A stretch of 64,000 nucleotides of DNA from Novosphingobium sp. (GTDB taxonomy: Bacteria; Pseudomonadota; Alphaproteobacteria; Sphingomonadales; Sphingomonadaceae): NCBI RefSeq assembly GCF_019748365.1, contig NZ_JAIEPN010000004.1:49138-113137 (forward strand). The letters are read 5' to 3'. Made by a program: the position numbers and the translations under genes. Position 1 is the first letter of the stretch. The number at the start of each line of letters is the position of its first letter. Below are positions 32,935-41,723 of the stretch, one piece after another. Below the pieces are notes generated by a model, which was not told where the DNA came from, did no database searches, and was given only the letters and a program-made list of their open reading frames with translations.

Positions 32935-33482
32935 GACGGTGCCCCGGTCTGGCTGCTGCCAGCCTGCACGCCGCCGTGGGTGTGGTTCTTGAGGCTCTTG
33001 CCGCTGGCAATCACATCGTCGGACGCGGTGAGGCGCCCGGTGAGGGTGATATCGCCTTCGATGGCAATGCCGGCGGTGGCCTTGATCGCCATCGTGGCAC
33101 CGGCGGGCAGGATCAGGGCGAGCGCGTGGCCTTCCGGATTGTAGGAGAGGACCGCGCCGTCCGCGAAGGTGATCATTTCGGTGCGGGTGGTGTTCGCGGG
33201 CGGATTGTCCGCATTCGCCAGACCGCGCAGGGCGACGGCGATGCCGAGCTGGCCGCCGGGGCAGAGGAGGACGACTTCCTCGCCCACGCTGGGCGGCGAC
33301 CAGGTGCGGGTCTGCCCCGCGCGGCCTTCGACCCAGCGGATGGGGCCGGTGACGGCCTCGCCGCTCGCGCCATCCTCATCAATCGTGACAGTGCAGCGCG
33401 CGGCGGCGAGATCGACCGAGGCGATCCGGCCAAAGCGGATCAGCTCGTCAGGATCGCTGGGGGTGGATTCGGGGCTGCGCAT
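32931..33482 (-). CDS. V: Baseplate assembly/spike protein V (P2 gpV)
   Basis: Start ATG 33482 is preferred over the tracked 33545 because the late-activator dyad (33526-33552) would otherwise be coding; it yields 183 aa. The OB-fold N-terminus (ELIRFGRIASVDLAAARCTVTIDEDGASGEAVTGPIRWVEGRAGQTRTWSPPSVGEEVVLLCPGG) is followed by a beta-helix and the NHTHGGV tip motif that binds a metal in P2 gpV. It is the membrane-puncturing spike. Confidence 0.92.
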   Translation of the reverse strand: MRSPESTPSDPDELIRFGRIASVDLAAARCTVTIDEDGASGEAVTGPIRWVEGRAGQTRTWSPPSVGEEVVLLCPGGQLGIAVALRGLANADNPPANTTRTEMITFADGAVLSYNPEGHALALILPAGATMAIKATAGIAIEGDITLTGRLTASDDVIASGKSLKNHTHGGVQAGSSQTGAPS

Positions 33483-33525
33483 GGGGCGCACAAAGACCGA
33501 GCGCGGCGCTGCGCGCCACCCGCGC

Positions 33526-33552
33526 GCGTTGTGCCCCTGATCCACACAACGC
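33526..33552. promoter_or_regulatory. Late activator dyad A (GCGTTGTG-N11-CACAACGC) upstream of gene V
   Basis: Perfect 8-bp arms at 33526-33533 and 33545-33552. The centre is about 57 bp upstream of the gene V start. It is the same word as at 36790 and 47339 and the probable Ogr-like protein binding site. Confidence 0.75.
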
Positions 33553-33554
33553 TG

Positions 33555-33758
33555 TCAGCCAGTGATGAGGCCCATATCGATCTTGTAGGCGACGCCGCTT
33601 GCCACTTCCTCGACGCGCTCTGCAGTGGCGGCAGCGTCGTAATTCCCCGCATCGTCAAGGCAGGCGTTGACGGGGCGGCGGTGCCGCACGCCGCCGTGGT
33701 TGAACGTGACGGGGACGGTGCGGGTCTCTGCGTTGAACCTGCCGATGGTGGTCTTCAT
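33555..33758 (-). CDS. Hypothetical small phage tail-region protein (67 aa)
   Basis: This 67-aa protein reads KTTIGRFNAETRTVPVTFNHGGVRHRRPVNACLDDAGNYDAAATAERVEEVASGVAYKIDMGLITG. It is 15 bp downstream of the fibre gene in the same operon. It is beta-rich and small with no recognised domain. It may be a fibre-associated chaperone or structural cap, but nothing in the sequence proves it. Confidence 0.75.
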   Translation of the reverse strand: MKTTIGRFNAETRTVPVTFNHGGVRHRRPVNACLDDAGNYDAAATAERVEEVASGVAYKIDMGLITG

Positions 33759-33773
33759 GGGTGACGATCCTTG

Positions 33774-35201
33774 TCAGTTGCCGAGAGCGAAGATGGTGAC
33801 GGTGGAAGGTACGCCGCCGCCGTTGTTGCCATAGACGAAGCCGCCATCCTGATTGGCGCCGTTGAGATAGGCCGAATAGGAGCCGCTGAAGTTGAGGCCC
33901 TGCCGCCCGCCGGGCACCGCGCCCAGCAGCGCGTTGGGGAAGGGCTTGGGCCAGGTGAAGGCCGAGGCACCGCCGGCGGTGCAGGCAACGTTGCGCCACT
34001 GGAAGATGATGTCCGGTCCGAACAGGGCGTGCGCAAGCTGGATGTAGCCGCTGGCGCCAATGCTGGCCTCGGTGACGCGCAGGAACTGGCTGGCATGGAG
34101 GCCATCGAGCAGATCGGCATCAAGGCCCGATCCCGAACCATCGACGCCGAGCAGGCGGGCGAGGATCGCCGCGCCGGTGGTGAGGGCATCGACATAGCTT
34201 TTGCGAGCGGCGTGGCCGGTGGCGGTGGGATCGCCCGGCAGGGTGAGCGCGCCGGTCATCGTATCGCCCGCCCTGTTGACGGGGGTATAGCCGAGCCGGG
34301 CGGGGATGTTGGTGAAGAAGCTGCTGTCCTGCCCATCGAGCAGATCGGCATCGAGGCCGGAGCCCGCGCCATCGTTGCCGCCATGCCAGAGGGGCGCCTC
34401 GCTGCTGCCGATGCCGAGCAGCAGGCGGTTCAGGCTGCGATCGAAGGTGAGGTAATCGTTGGTATCGAAATTGATCGTCACGCGGGTGCCGGAACCGGCC
34501 GCCCAGAAGTTCGGCAGATTGAAGCCGAGCGTCCCGGTCATCGCGTCGCCCGCCTTGTTGAGCGGGGTATAGCCGAGGCGCGCGGGGATATTGGCGTACC
34601 ATGCGCCCTGCTGGCCATCGAGCAGATCGGCATCAAGGCCCGAACCGGCGCCATCGCGGGCGAGGAGGAGCGGCAGCAGCGCGGCGGCGAGCGCGGCGGG
34701 GGTGACGGCCCGCGCGGCATCGGCCCCGGCCTGCGCTTCGGCATTGGTCGCGATCTCGATCAGGCCCTTGCGGGCGGTGGTCGCGTCGGGATCGGTGAAG
34801 TTCGTCGCGCCGAATGCCAGCGATGCGGCGCTGATATCGGCGAAGACGCAATCGATGGCGATCAGCGCCGCGCTTTCCGCCGTCTTGATCAGGATCGGAT
34901 CGGCCTGCCCGTAGATCGCGAAGAGCGTGCCATCATCAAGGTAGAGCGCGAAGGACCGCAGCGAGTAGGCCGCGTTGCTATCGTCCAGCATGGAAACGTG
35001 GATGATGTCGTCCGCCGTGCTGGTGCCGCCCACGGTGGTGATGCGGCGCAGCTCGCCCGCGAGCGCGGTGAGGCCGGGGACCGGCGCGACGGCCGTGGCC
35101 GAAAGCCCCGCTTCGGTGATGGTGACCGCATCGGTGCCGGTCTGCTGGGCGTTGAGCAGCGCGGCGCGGCCAGCCTCGGTGATGATCAGGTTGAGCGACA
35201 T
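33774..35201 (-). CDS. Phage tail fibre protein (P2 gpH-like) with repeated LDADLLDG units
   Basis: This 475-aa protein has the N-terminal fibre domain of P2 relatives (SLNLIITEAGRAALLNAQQTGTDAVTITEAGLSATA, LRRITTVGGTSTADDIIHVSMLDDS). Three copies of GSGLDADLLDG follow, two of them with IPARLGYTP(L/V)N(K/R)AGD(A/T)MTG. A C-terminal tip of the gpH/Gp37 type ends IFALGN. The repeats form a fibrous shaft. Receptor binding is expected at the C-terminus. Confidence 0.9.
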   Translation of the reverse strand: MSLNLIITEAGRAALLNAQQTGTDAVTITEAGLSATAVAPVPGLTALAGELRRITTVGGTSTADDIIHVSMLDDSNAAYSLRSFALYLDDGTLFAIYGQADPILIKTAESAALIAIDCVFADISAASLAFGATNFTDPDATTARKGLIEIATNAEAQAGADAARAVTPAALAAALLPLLLARDGAGSGLDADLLDGQQGAWYANIPARLGYTPLNKAGDAMTGTLGFNLPNFWAAGSGTRVTINFDTNDYLTFDRSLNRLLLGIGSSEAPLWHGGNDGAGSGLDADLLDGQDSSFFTNIPARLGYTPVNRAGDTMTGALTLPGDPTATGHAARKSYVDALTTGAAILARLLGVDGSGSGLDADLLDGLHASQFLRVTEASIGASGYIQLAHALFGPDIIFQWRNVACTAGGASAFTWPKPFPNALLGAVPGGRQGLNFSGSYSAYLNGANQDGGFVYGNNGGGVPSTVTIFALGN

Positions 35202-35202
35202 G

Positions 35203-35841
35203 TCAGGCTCCGAGAGTGAGGATTTCGCCGGAAAGCGAGAGCGGCATCCCGCGCAGGGTCAGTGCGTTGTCAGGCGGGGGTGATGCGTCTGCGGGGCTGG
35301 CAAGGGCGAGGCGGGCATAAGTGACCGGGCGCGAGACGGCGCGCAGGCCCACGCCGCCCTGCGCGCGCTGCGCCAGCGTGAAGGTGAAATGGCTGCGCAG
35401 CGGCTTGGTCGCGGTGATTTCGCTGATCACGGCATCGACCAGCGAAGCCGCCGGGGCGCCCGTGCCATCGCCGGGCAGTGAAAGGATCACATCGAAGGTG
35501 TGCGGGGTGCCGGGGGGCGAGGTCTGCCACCATTCGCGCAGCGCGAGGTTGCCGCCGAATGCGGTGATCACGCGGCGCACCGAATCGAACGTGCCCTTGC
35601 GCCGCTGCACCGCGATGGCCTGCGCCACGCGGGCGCGGCGCGTCGCTTCGGGCCATGCCGGGTCCCATTCGTCGATCGAGAGCGCCCAGGCGAGCCATGG
35701 CAGCAAGTCCGCCGGGCAATCCTGCGCCGACCACAGCGTGCGCAGCGGCGAGCCTATGTCACCAAGCCGCTGGGCGGCGAGGAGATCGGTCGCCAGCTCC
35801 AGCGCGGTGCTGTTCGGGGGCAGGATGGGCGGTGAAGGCAT
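35203..35841 (-). CDS. I: Phage tail protein I (P2 gpI)
   Basis: This 212-aa protein has LELATDLLAAQRLGDIGSPLRTLWSAQDCPADLLPWLAWALSIDEWDPAWPEATRRARVAQAIAVQRRKGTFDSVRRVI, the classic gpI core. It joins the baseplate wedge to the fibres. It lies just downstream of the broken gene J and 1 bp from the fibre gene. Confidence 0.95.
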   Translation of the reverse strand: MPSPPILPPNSTALELATDLLAAQRLGDIGSPLRTLWSAQDCPADLLPWLAWALSIDEWDPAWPEATRRARVAQAIAVQRRKGTFDSVRRVITAFGGNLALREWWQTSPPGTPHTFDVILSLPGDGTGAPAASLVDAVISEITATKPLRSHFTFTLAQRAQGGVGLRAVSRPVTYARLALASPADASPPPDNALTLRGMPLSLSGEILTLGA

Positions 35842-35844
35842 CGA

Positions 35845-36746
35845 TCAGGACGCCGTGCCGCCATCGGCGAGCGTGATGCCGGTGCAGATGGCCACCTGCA
35901 GCGCGGTGGGTTCGAGATCGGCGGCAGGCTCGGCCAGTTCGACGTTCTGGACGCCATTGGCGAAGAGCGCGGCGATCACCCCGGCGCGGGTGACCGAGCG
36001 GCCAAGGCGGCGCGAGACGGCGAGGTAATCGTCAAGCGCGGCCTGCGCAGCGGCGAGCACCACGGCCTTGTCCGGCCCGGCGCGATAGGTGATCGTCGCA
36101 TCGACCGTGAATTCCAGCAGCTCGGCCGCAGCAACGTTGACCAGATCGGTGAGCGGGGGACGGTGGAAGCATTGAGCGCGGCGGCAACGGTATCGAGCAG
36201 GCCTGCGGACGGGGTGCCATCGCCGCTGCGGGCCAGCACGGTGACGACAACCTCGCCCGGCGCGGGGCTGGTGGCGCTGGCATCGGCCACATCGCCCGAG
36301 GCATTGAGGGCGTGGAAGATGTAGGCGCCGGCCGGACCCGCCACCGAATAGCCTTCGGGCGCGAGCACCACGCGGCGGCGGAAATCATCATCGGATTCCA
36401 GCACGGCGGGGGTGCCGGCTTCGGGATCGGCGGGGGTGATGACGTATCGCTCGACCTGAAACAGCGCGCCCAGCGCATCGAGATCGGCGCCGCGCGCATA
36501 GGCGACCATGACCGCGCGGGCCGCGTCGTTCACCCGCTGGCGCAGGATCATCTCGCGGTAGGCGCCGACTTCGCAGAGCTTGACGATGGGATCGCTTTCC
36601 ACCGCCGCGTCGAAGGCGGGGAACTTGGCCTGAAAATCCGCGATCCACGCCGCGCGCAGGGTTTCGAAGTCCAGCGCCTCGATCACATCGGGTGCGGGCA
36701 GACGGCTGAGATCGACCCCGGTGAAACTGTCTGTGCTGCTTGCCAT
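35845..36746 (-). pseudogene. J: Baseplate wedge protein J (P2 gpJ), split by an apparent 1-nt frameshift
   Basis: The N-terminal part (ASSTDSFTGVDLSRLPAPDVIEALDFETLRAAWIADFQAKFPAFDAAVESDPIVKLCEVGAYREMILRQRVNDAARAV) is excellent gpJ for about 195 residues. The frame is then lost near a G5/C5 run at 36155-36159. Another frame continues the family sequence (PLTDLVNVAAAELLEF, then VLAAAQAALDDYLAVSRRLGRSVTRAGVIAALFANGVQNVEL) to a stop at 35845. One missing base explains both parts; together they give about 300 aa, the normal length. It is a real mutation or a sequencing error. Confidence 0.85.
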
Positions 36747-36789
36747 GGCGGCTGTTTCCGCCGGGGGAGGCCCGCGCGCCTAGTCGCGC

Positions 36790-36816
36790 GCGTTGTGCGG
36801 GGCAGGGCCACAACGC
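36790..36816. promoter_or_regulatory. Late activator dyad B between divergent gene J and plus-strand fibre gene
   Basis: GCGTTGTG (36790-36797) and CACAACGC (36809-36816) with an 11-bp spacer, identical arms to dyad A. The centre is 57 bp upstream of the J start (36746) and 94 bp upstream of the fibre start (36897). It can serve both divergent operons. Confidence 0.75.
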
Positions 36817-36896
36817 CGCACGGTGGCGGGGGCAGCCGCAGGGCGGCGATGCAGGGGCGCAACGCCGCCCGACGCGCGGCTCATCAGGAGCATGCC

Positions 36897-39230
36897 TTGC
36901 CAAAACCCGTCGAAAACCTGACCGGCGCGGATGCGACGGCCTTCCAGCAAGCGCTTACCCCGTTCGTGAGCGCGATCGTCGATAACGAGGACATCCCCGC
37001 AATCACTGCGGCGGTCGCGCAGGCCGAGGCGGCTGCTGCGAATGTGAACAACGGGGTAGCGGCAGCGGCAGACAGCGCCAACACGGCAAGCCTTGCCGCC
37101 TCGGCCATGCTCGGCATCAACCGCGTCTTCACCACCACCGCGCTCGGTATCGCAGGGACGACGAACGGGCAGGGCTTCGTGGTGATCCCGGCGACGGGCG
37201 CGACCTCGGCAATCCACTACTACAACCAGTCCGGCGTGGCGGCAGCCAGCGGGTTCCAGTTCGCGAGCGAGGCCACCCGCATCGCGTTCAACGTGATCAT
37301 CACCACGAGCGTCACGAACAGCGGCAACGCCTATTCGGCAACTGCGGCGGGGCTTGGCACGCTCGCGGCGGGCCAGCGCGTCAAGATCGTGCCCTCGGCC
37401 ACCAATACCGGCGTTGTGACCCTCGCGCTCAATGGCGGATCGGCGCGCACCGTGGCCGATGCCAAGGGGCAAGCCCTGCAGGCGGGCACGTTCGAGGCGG
37501 GGCAGGATTACGAGCTGGTTTACACCGGCACGCAGTGGCGGCTGCATTGGGCCATCCGGCAGCAATTCTTCGAAGTCACGGCGCGCAGCCGGCTGTTCCT
37601 CGGCACTGCCGGTCTCGTCTCGCTTTCGGCCAGTGCCAATGGCGAGCTGATCGTCACGAGTTCGCTGAACGGCGTTGCCACCGAACTCGCCCGTTTCGAC
37701 TTTGCGACGGGTTTCCTGCGTGTCGTCAACGGGCTGCGCATTGGCGCCACGGCGGGTTCTGGGGTCGATGTCTACTGGCGGAACAACCCGCAGCCGTTCA
37801 TCCCCGGATTGGCCAACTCGGACGCTCTTGGCGAGACGGCGGCGTTCACGCAGTCCATCGAGCGGCCCGATGACAGCGATCCGGTCATGATCGGCTCGAC
37901 CAAGCCATACTGCGTTACCGCATTCGATCTCGGCCGCACGATCATGGTGACGGCCGCCGGCGCGACGATTGACCTGCAGAAATGGACCGATGGGCAGTCG
38001 ATCAAGATTGCGACCAGCGCGGCCTGCACGCTCTATTCCGGGCCGGACAAGACCTGGTTCGGGCAAAGCTCGACCAACCGCAACATGGCGCTGCCGGCGA
38101 ACAGCATCGTCACGGTGACGCGGGTGGGAACCGTGCTGTTTTACGAGACGGCGGCCGGCATCACCTTCAACGCCGCTGCGCAGGCCGCGCGCGACATTTC
38201 CATCGCCGCGATCGGGCAGTCGCTCGCCGCCTATTTCATCGAGCACGCGGGGGTGGGCGGCTATCAGGCGCAGCAGGCGCTGCTCGCCGGATCGAGCGCA
38301 GCGTGGCCTGCTGCGGGATGGGACGCCTCCCGTTCCTCGATCTGGCCGATCAATGCGGCCCTCGGCGCTTCCGCGCTGCTCGAGGCGAACAATCCCTCGA
38401 ACTTCTGGTGGACGACTGCGGGCGGGCCGGGACCGCGCGCGACCGAGGCAGTGACCAAGATCAATGAGGCGGTGGCGCTGGGCCAGCCCATGCCCGCGCT
38501 GCTGCACTGGGTGCAGGGAGAGGGAGATCGCGCTGGCCTGGCGGCGGGCACAACCACCTTTACCCAGTATCGCAACGCGCAGGTCGCCCTCTTCAACTGG
38601 CTGCGGTCCCAGCTTTCGCGGCCCAATCTGCCGATCGTGATCTCGCCGCTCGGCGCGGACGATACCAACGCCATCGCGCGCGGTGCCTACATCGCCATCC
38701 GCGAGGCGCAGGTCTGGGTCTGCGGGCAGCTTTCGAACGTGAGCCTCGCGCCCGAGAAGTACGACTTGCCCCGCAAGTACACAGACGTCCACCTGACCTA
38801 CAAGGGGACCGGCATGATGGGCGCGCGGCTTGCGCTGGCAGCCGGGAACATCCTGAGCGGGCAGAACAACAACCTTGGCCCGGCGATCCAGAGCTTCGTC
38901 GGCGGTTCATTCACGCACACGATCACGTTCAGCGGAACCGCGCAGCCGGATCGCCCCGGCGCCAGCACGAACCCCGGCCAGCCCCCCGTTGGCTTCGTTC
39001 TGCGCTCTCCGGGCGATCCGGTAACGGCGACCTACTACACGATCCCGAGCTACGGCTATGCATGGTCGACCAATGGCAACGGCAACCCCGTTCTGACGCT
39101 GACCACGCTTGAGGACGCAACCGGGTGCGTCCTCGCCTACCCCGGCACCTCGCTTCAGGACGTCCGCACCCGCCGCATCGTGCGCGGGCTCTTTTCGCCG
39201 TTCCTGCCGCTTCGCACGTGGGGAGGGTAA
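36897..39230 (+). CDS. Tail fibre/receptor-binding protein with SGNH (sialate-O-acetylesterase-like) domain
   Basis: Start TTG 36897 has AGGAG 6 bp upstream; the tracked start at 36312 is antisense to J. The 777-aa protein begins with an oligomerising helical region, then beta-rich fibre. The catalytic region starts AIGQSLAAYF (block I Ser) and has HWVQGEGD (the QGE oxyanion motif) and DVHLTYKGTGMMGARLA (Asp/His). This is the SASA/CE6-type SGNH esterase pattern. It probably removes O-acetyl groups from cell-surface polysaccharide during adsorption. It is co-transcribed with the endolysin. Confidence 0.75.
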   Translation: MPKPVENLTGADATAFQQALTPFVSAIVDNEDIPAITAAVAQAEAAAANVNNGVAAAADSANTASLAASAMLGINRVFTTTALGIAGTTNGQGFVVIPATGATSAIHYYNQSGVAAASGFQFASEATRIAFNVIITTSVTNSGNAYSATAAGLGTLAAGQRVKIVPSATNTGVVTLALNGGSARTVADAKGQALQAGTFEAGQDYELVYTGTQWRLHWAIRQQFFEVTARSRLFLGTAGLVSLSASANGELIVTSSLNGVATELARFDFATGFLRVVNGLRIGATAGSGVDVYWRNNPQPFIPGLANSDALGETAAFTQSIERPDDSDPVMIGSTKPYCVTAFDLGRTIMVTAAGATIDLQKWTDGQSIKIATSAACTLYSGPDKTWFGQSSTNRNMALPANSIVTVTRVGTVLFYETAAGITFNAAAQAARDISIAAIGQSLAAYFIEHAGVGGYQAQQALLAGSSAAWPAAGWDASRSSIWPINAALGASALLEANNPSNFWWTTAGGPGPRATEAVTKINEAVALGQPMPALLHWVQGEGDRAGLAAGTTTFTQYRNAQVALFNWLRSQLSRPNLPIVISPLGADDTNAIARGAYIAIREAQVWVCGQLSNVSLAPEKYDLPRKYTDVHLTYKGTGMMGARLALAAGNILSGQNNNLGPAIQSFVGGSFTHTITFSGTAQPDRPGASTNPGQPPVGFVLRSPGDPVTATYYTIPSYGYAWSTNGNGNPVLTLTTLEDATGCVLAYPGTSLQDVRTRRIVRGLFSPFLPLRTWGG

Positions 39231-39235
39231 GCGCC

Positions 39236-39724
39236 ATGGCACCCGAACCACGCTGGCTCACCATCGCGCGCGGCCATATCGGCGTGCGCGAGATTCCGGG
39301 GCCGCGCCATAGCCCGACCATCATGGGCTGGCTGCGCAGGCTCGGCTCGTGGATCAAGGATGACGAGGCAGCCTGGTGCGGCACGTTCGTGGCCGCCGTG
39401 ATGCAGGAAGCGGGGCTGCCAGTGCCGAAGTATCACATGCGCGCGCGGGCATGGGCGGACTGGGGCGCGAACCTGCGCGAGAGCGTGGTGGCGCCGGGCG
39501 CGGTGCTGGTCTTCGCGCGCGAGGGCGGCGGGCACGTGGGCTTTTACGTGGGCGAGGATCCCGCAGCCTATCATGTGCTGGGCGGCAATCAGGGCAATGC
39601 CGTTTCCATCGTGCGGATCTCCAAGGCGCGCTGCATCGCCATCCGCTGGCCGCGCGGCGAGCCGGTGCTGGGGCGCCCGGTGCTGCTGGCGGCGAGCGGC
39701 GAAACTTCGAAAAACGAGGCGTGA
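39236..39724 (+). CDS. Phage endolysin, TIGR02594-type (NlpC/P60/CHAP-like cysteine peptidase)
   Basis: ATG 39236 gives 162 aa: PRWLTIARGHIGVREIPGPRHSPTIMGWLRRLG, then the nucleophile in AWCGTFVAAVMQEAGLP, His in GGHVGFYVGE and Asn in GGNQGN. These are the Cys-His-Asn triad and order of the TIGR02594 cell-wall hydrolases. It lies 5 bp behind the esterase fibre gene, displaced from the lysis cluster (holin-like genes are at 43 kb). Confidence 0.85.
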   Translation: MAPEPRWLTIARGHIGVREIPGPRHSPTIMGWLRRLGSWIKDDEAAWCGTFVAAVMQEAGLPVPKYHMRARAWADWGANLRESVVAPGAVLVFAREGGGHVGFYVGEDPAAYHVLGGNQGNAVSIVRISKARCIAIRWPRGEPVLGRPVLLAASGETSKNEA

Positions 39725-39736
39725 AAAGGACTTCGC

Positions 39737-41356
39737 ATGACTGAGGCTGTAAAGCTCAATGAAGGCACCGGCGGCGCGAGCATCGTCGTCGACGAATTGG
39801 AAACGCTCAACGGCGAGCCTGTTCCTTCCGAGACGACGCCGCCTACCGGTCCGGTTGTCCAGCGCATGAAGGTCGGCTTCGGCCCGGATGGCGCGCTGAG
39901 AGACGTGGATGCCGACAACCCGCTGCCGATTGCGGGCGCTGTCACCATCTCGGGCGTGGCGACGGCAAGTAAGCAGGACACGGGCAACTCCATCCTCGAC
40001 GCGATCCTGGCCGCGCTGCAGAGCACCCTGGGCATCGGCGGTGCCGTCACGGTCTCCAATCTTCCAGCGACACAGCCGGTGAGCGGGCCCTTGACCAATG
40101 CAGAGCTTCGCGCCTCTGCCGTGCCGGTTTCGGGAACGGTCGACGTTTCAGGCTCGGTCGCTGTCACCGGCACTTTCTGGCAAGCCACCCAGCCAATCAG
40201 CGCAGCAAGCCTTCCTTTGCCCACGGGCGCAGCGACAGCCGCATTGCAGACCACGGGCAACGCCACGCTGACAAGCATCCTGACGGCTCTCGGCTCTCCG
40301 CTGCAGGCAGGCGGATCGGTAAGCATCGCGGGTACGGTGGATGTCTCGGCCGCAAGCCTGCCCCTGCCCACCGGTGCGGCCACGGCGGCCAATCAGACGA
40401 CCGGCAACACCTCGCTCGCCAACCTCGATACGGACGTGGGCGCGATCGACGCCACTCCCGCTGCGGCGGACGGCACCGGCAATTACAGCCTCGTGGCGGC
40501 GGCCAAGCGCGCGCTGCTCAACTGGGCCAACCTGCTTGCGATCCTGCCATCCTCGCTTGGCCAGAAGACGATGGCGGGCAGCTTGTCGGTTGCGCTGGCG
40601 AGCGATCAGTCTGTCGTTCCCGTCGCGCTGCCCAACATGACGCCGTTCACTTACAACGGTTCAGGCCCCATCCCGATCAATACCGACTTGATCGTGGTCG
40701 ATTGCCGAGGTTTTGCGGCGGTGTCGATCCACTGTGTTTCCATGGGCACAAGCGGCGTCGCCACCTTCGCGTGGTCGAATGACGCCACGAACTATTCAAG
40801 TGGCAACGTAATCGCTTCGAGCGGCAATCCCGCTGGTTCAATCAATGCCGCAGGTTTGTTCAACACGCCGGTTTTTGCCCGCTACCTTCGGGTCCGGCTC
40901 ACCACCGCAACAACCGGCGGGACCACGACGTTTGCGGTCCATGGGATGGTGCAGCCGGGCAACCTGCCAACCATTAACCAGCAAGTCTTGCTTACGTCAG
41001 GCAGCTTCACCTTTGGCAACCTTGTCCGCGTCAACGGCTTCACCGACAGCAGCACACCACTCAGCAGCGCGGGCGTTTTCACCGGCACAGGCCGCGTCAC
41101 GACCAACGCTAACTATCCATGGTTTTGCGCAAGGGCTTTTGCCGATCAGGCGGGCACGCTGTTTATCGAATGTTCGGTGGACAGCGGCACCACGTATCGC
41201 GTTGCAGACAGCATTGCCTTGGCAGCCGGCGAAACCAAGAGCCTTGCCGTTCGAGCAACCGGCGCTGCGGGCACGGCCACGCTCTACCGCGTGCGCTATG
41301 TCAACGGCGGCAGCGCGCAGGGCGCGTTCCAGCTCAGTTCCATGTTCCACGCGTGA
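39737..41356 (+). CDS. Phage structural/adhesin-like protein with LPLPTGAAT repeats
   Basis: This 539-aa protein is rich in Thr, Ser, Gly and Ala. It carries two near-identical blocks (AASLPLPTGAATAALQTTGN and AASLPLPTGAATAANQTTGN), several VSGTVDVSGSV-type beta repeats and a beta-rich C-terminal half (TFAWSNDATNYSSGNVIAS, YLRVRLTTATTGGTTTFAVHG). This is the composition of a virion decoration, tail needle or adhesin protein. It is not a gene of canonical P2. Confidence 0.7.
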   Translation: MTEAVKLNEGTGGASIVVDELETLNGEPVPSETTPPTGPVVQRMKVGFGPDGALRDVDADNPLPIAGAVTISGVATASKQDTGNSILDAILAALQSTLGIGGAVTVSNLPATQPVSGPLTNAELRASAVPVSGTVDVSGSVAVTGTFWQATQPISAASLPLPTGAATAALQTTGNATLTSILTALGSPLQAGGSVSIAGTVDVSAASLPLPTGAATAANQTTGNTSLANLDTDVGAIDATPAAADGTGNYSLVAAAKRALLNWANLLAILPSSLGQKTMAGSLSVALASDQSVVPVALPNMTPFTYNGSGPIPINTDLIVVDCRGFAAVSIHCVSMGTSGVATFAWSNDATNYSSGNVIASSGNPAGSINAAGLFNTPVFARYLRVRLTTATTGGTTTFAVHGMVQPGNLPTINQQVLLTSGSFTFGNLVRVNGFTDSSTPLSSAGVFTGTGRVTTNANYPWFCARAFADQAGTLFIECSVDSGTTYRVADSIALAAGETKSLAVRATGAAGTATLYRVRYVNGGSAQGAFQLSSMFHA

Positions 41357-41364
41357 GGCCCGCC

Positions 41365-41523
41365 ATGTCCAAGCCCCCGACCTGCAATCCGAACATCGCG
41401 CACATAACCGCAGAGGATGGCACTGTATTTCAGGTGCTCAACGAAGCGGGCGACGACTACGACGAAGCTGCCACGCGCGCCGAATACGAGGCATGGCTGG
41501 CAGAGCAGGACGGCGGCGCATGA
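41365..41523 (+). CDS. Small acidic phage protein (52 aa)
   Basis: From ATG 41365: SKPPTCNPNIAHITAEDGTVFQVLNEAGDDYDEAATRAEYEAWLAEQDGGA. Its stop overlaps the next start (ATGA). It is co-transcribed with the adhesin-like gene; function unknown. Confidence 0.6.
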   Translation: MSKPPTCNPNIAHITAEDGTVFQVLNEAGDDYDEAATRAEYEAWLAEQDGGA

Positions 41524-41720
41524 GCCTGCTGACGCTGTTTCAGCTCAATCTGGTCGCGGTGAGCGTGCCGGTGACGGTGTTGCCCCAGCATGCCTACACC
41601 GCGACAGGCCGGGAGCGCGCCAGCACGGCGACACCGCGTCAACGCGCGGACAAGGCAAAAAGGCGCAATCGCAGTTTTGCCGCTACCAGTCGTCGCCGCG
41701 CTTTCACTGCAGGACATTGA
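41520..41720 (+). CDS. Small basic phage protein with N-terminal hydrophobic segment (66 aa)
   Basis: From ATG 41520 a 66-aa protein: SLLTLFQLNLVAVSVPVTVLPQHAYTATGRERASTATPRQRADKAKRRNRSFAATSRRRAFTAGH. The N-terminus is hydrophobic, the rest very basic. Coupled by ATGA to the 52-aa gene. The function is unknown; a lysis or DNA-binding role are both possible. Confidence 0.55.
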   Translation: MSLLTLFQLNLVAVSVPVTVLPQHAYTATGRERASTATPRQRADKAKRRNRSFAATSRRRAFTAGH

Positions 41721-41723
41721 GAT

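Noticed and set aside
36780-38792. 670-aa minus-strand ORF
   Set aside because: Antisense to the esterase fibre gene, and it covers dyad B.
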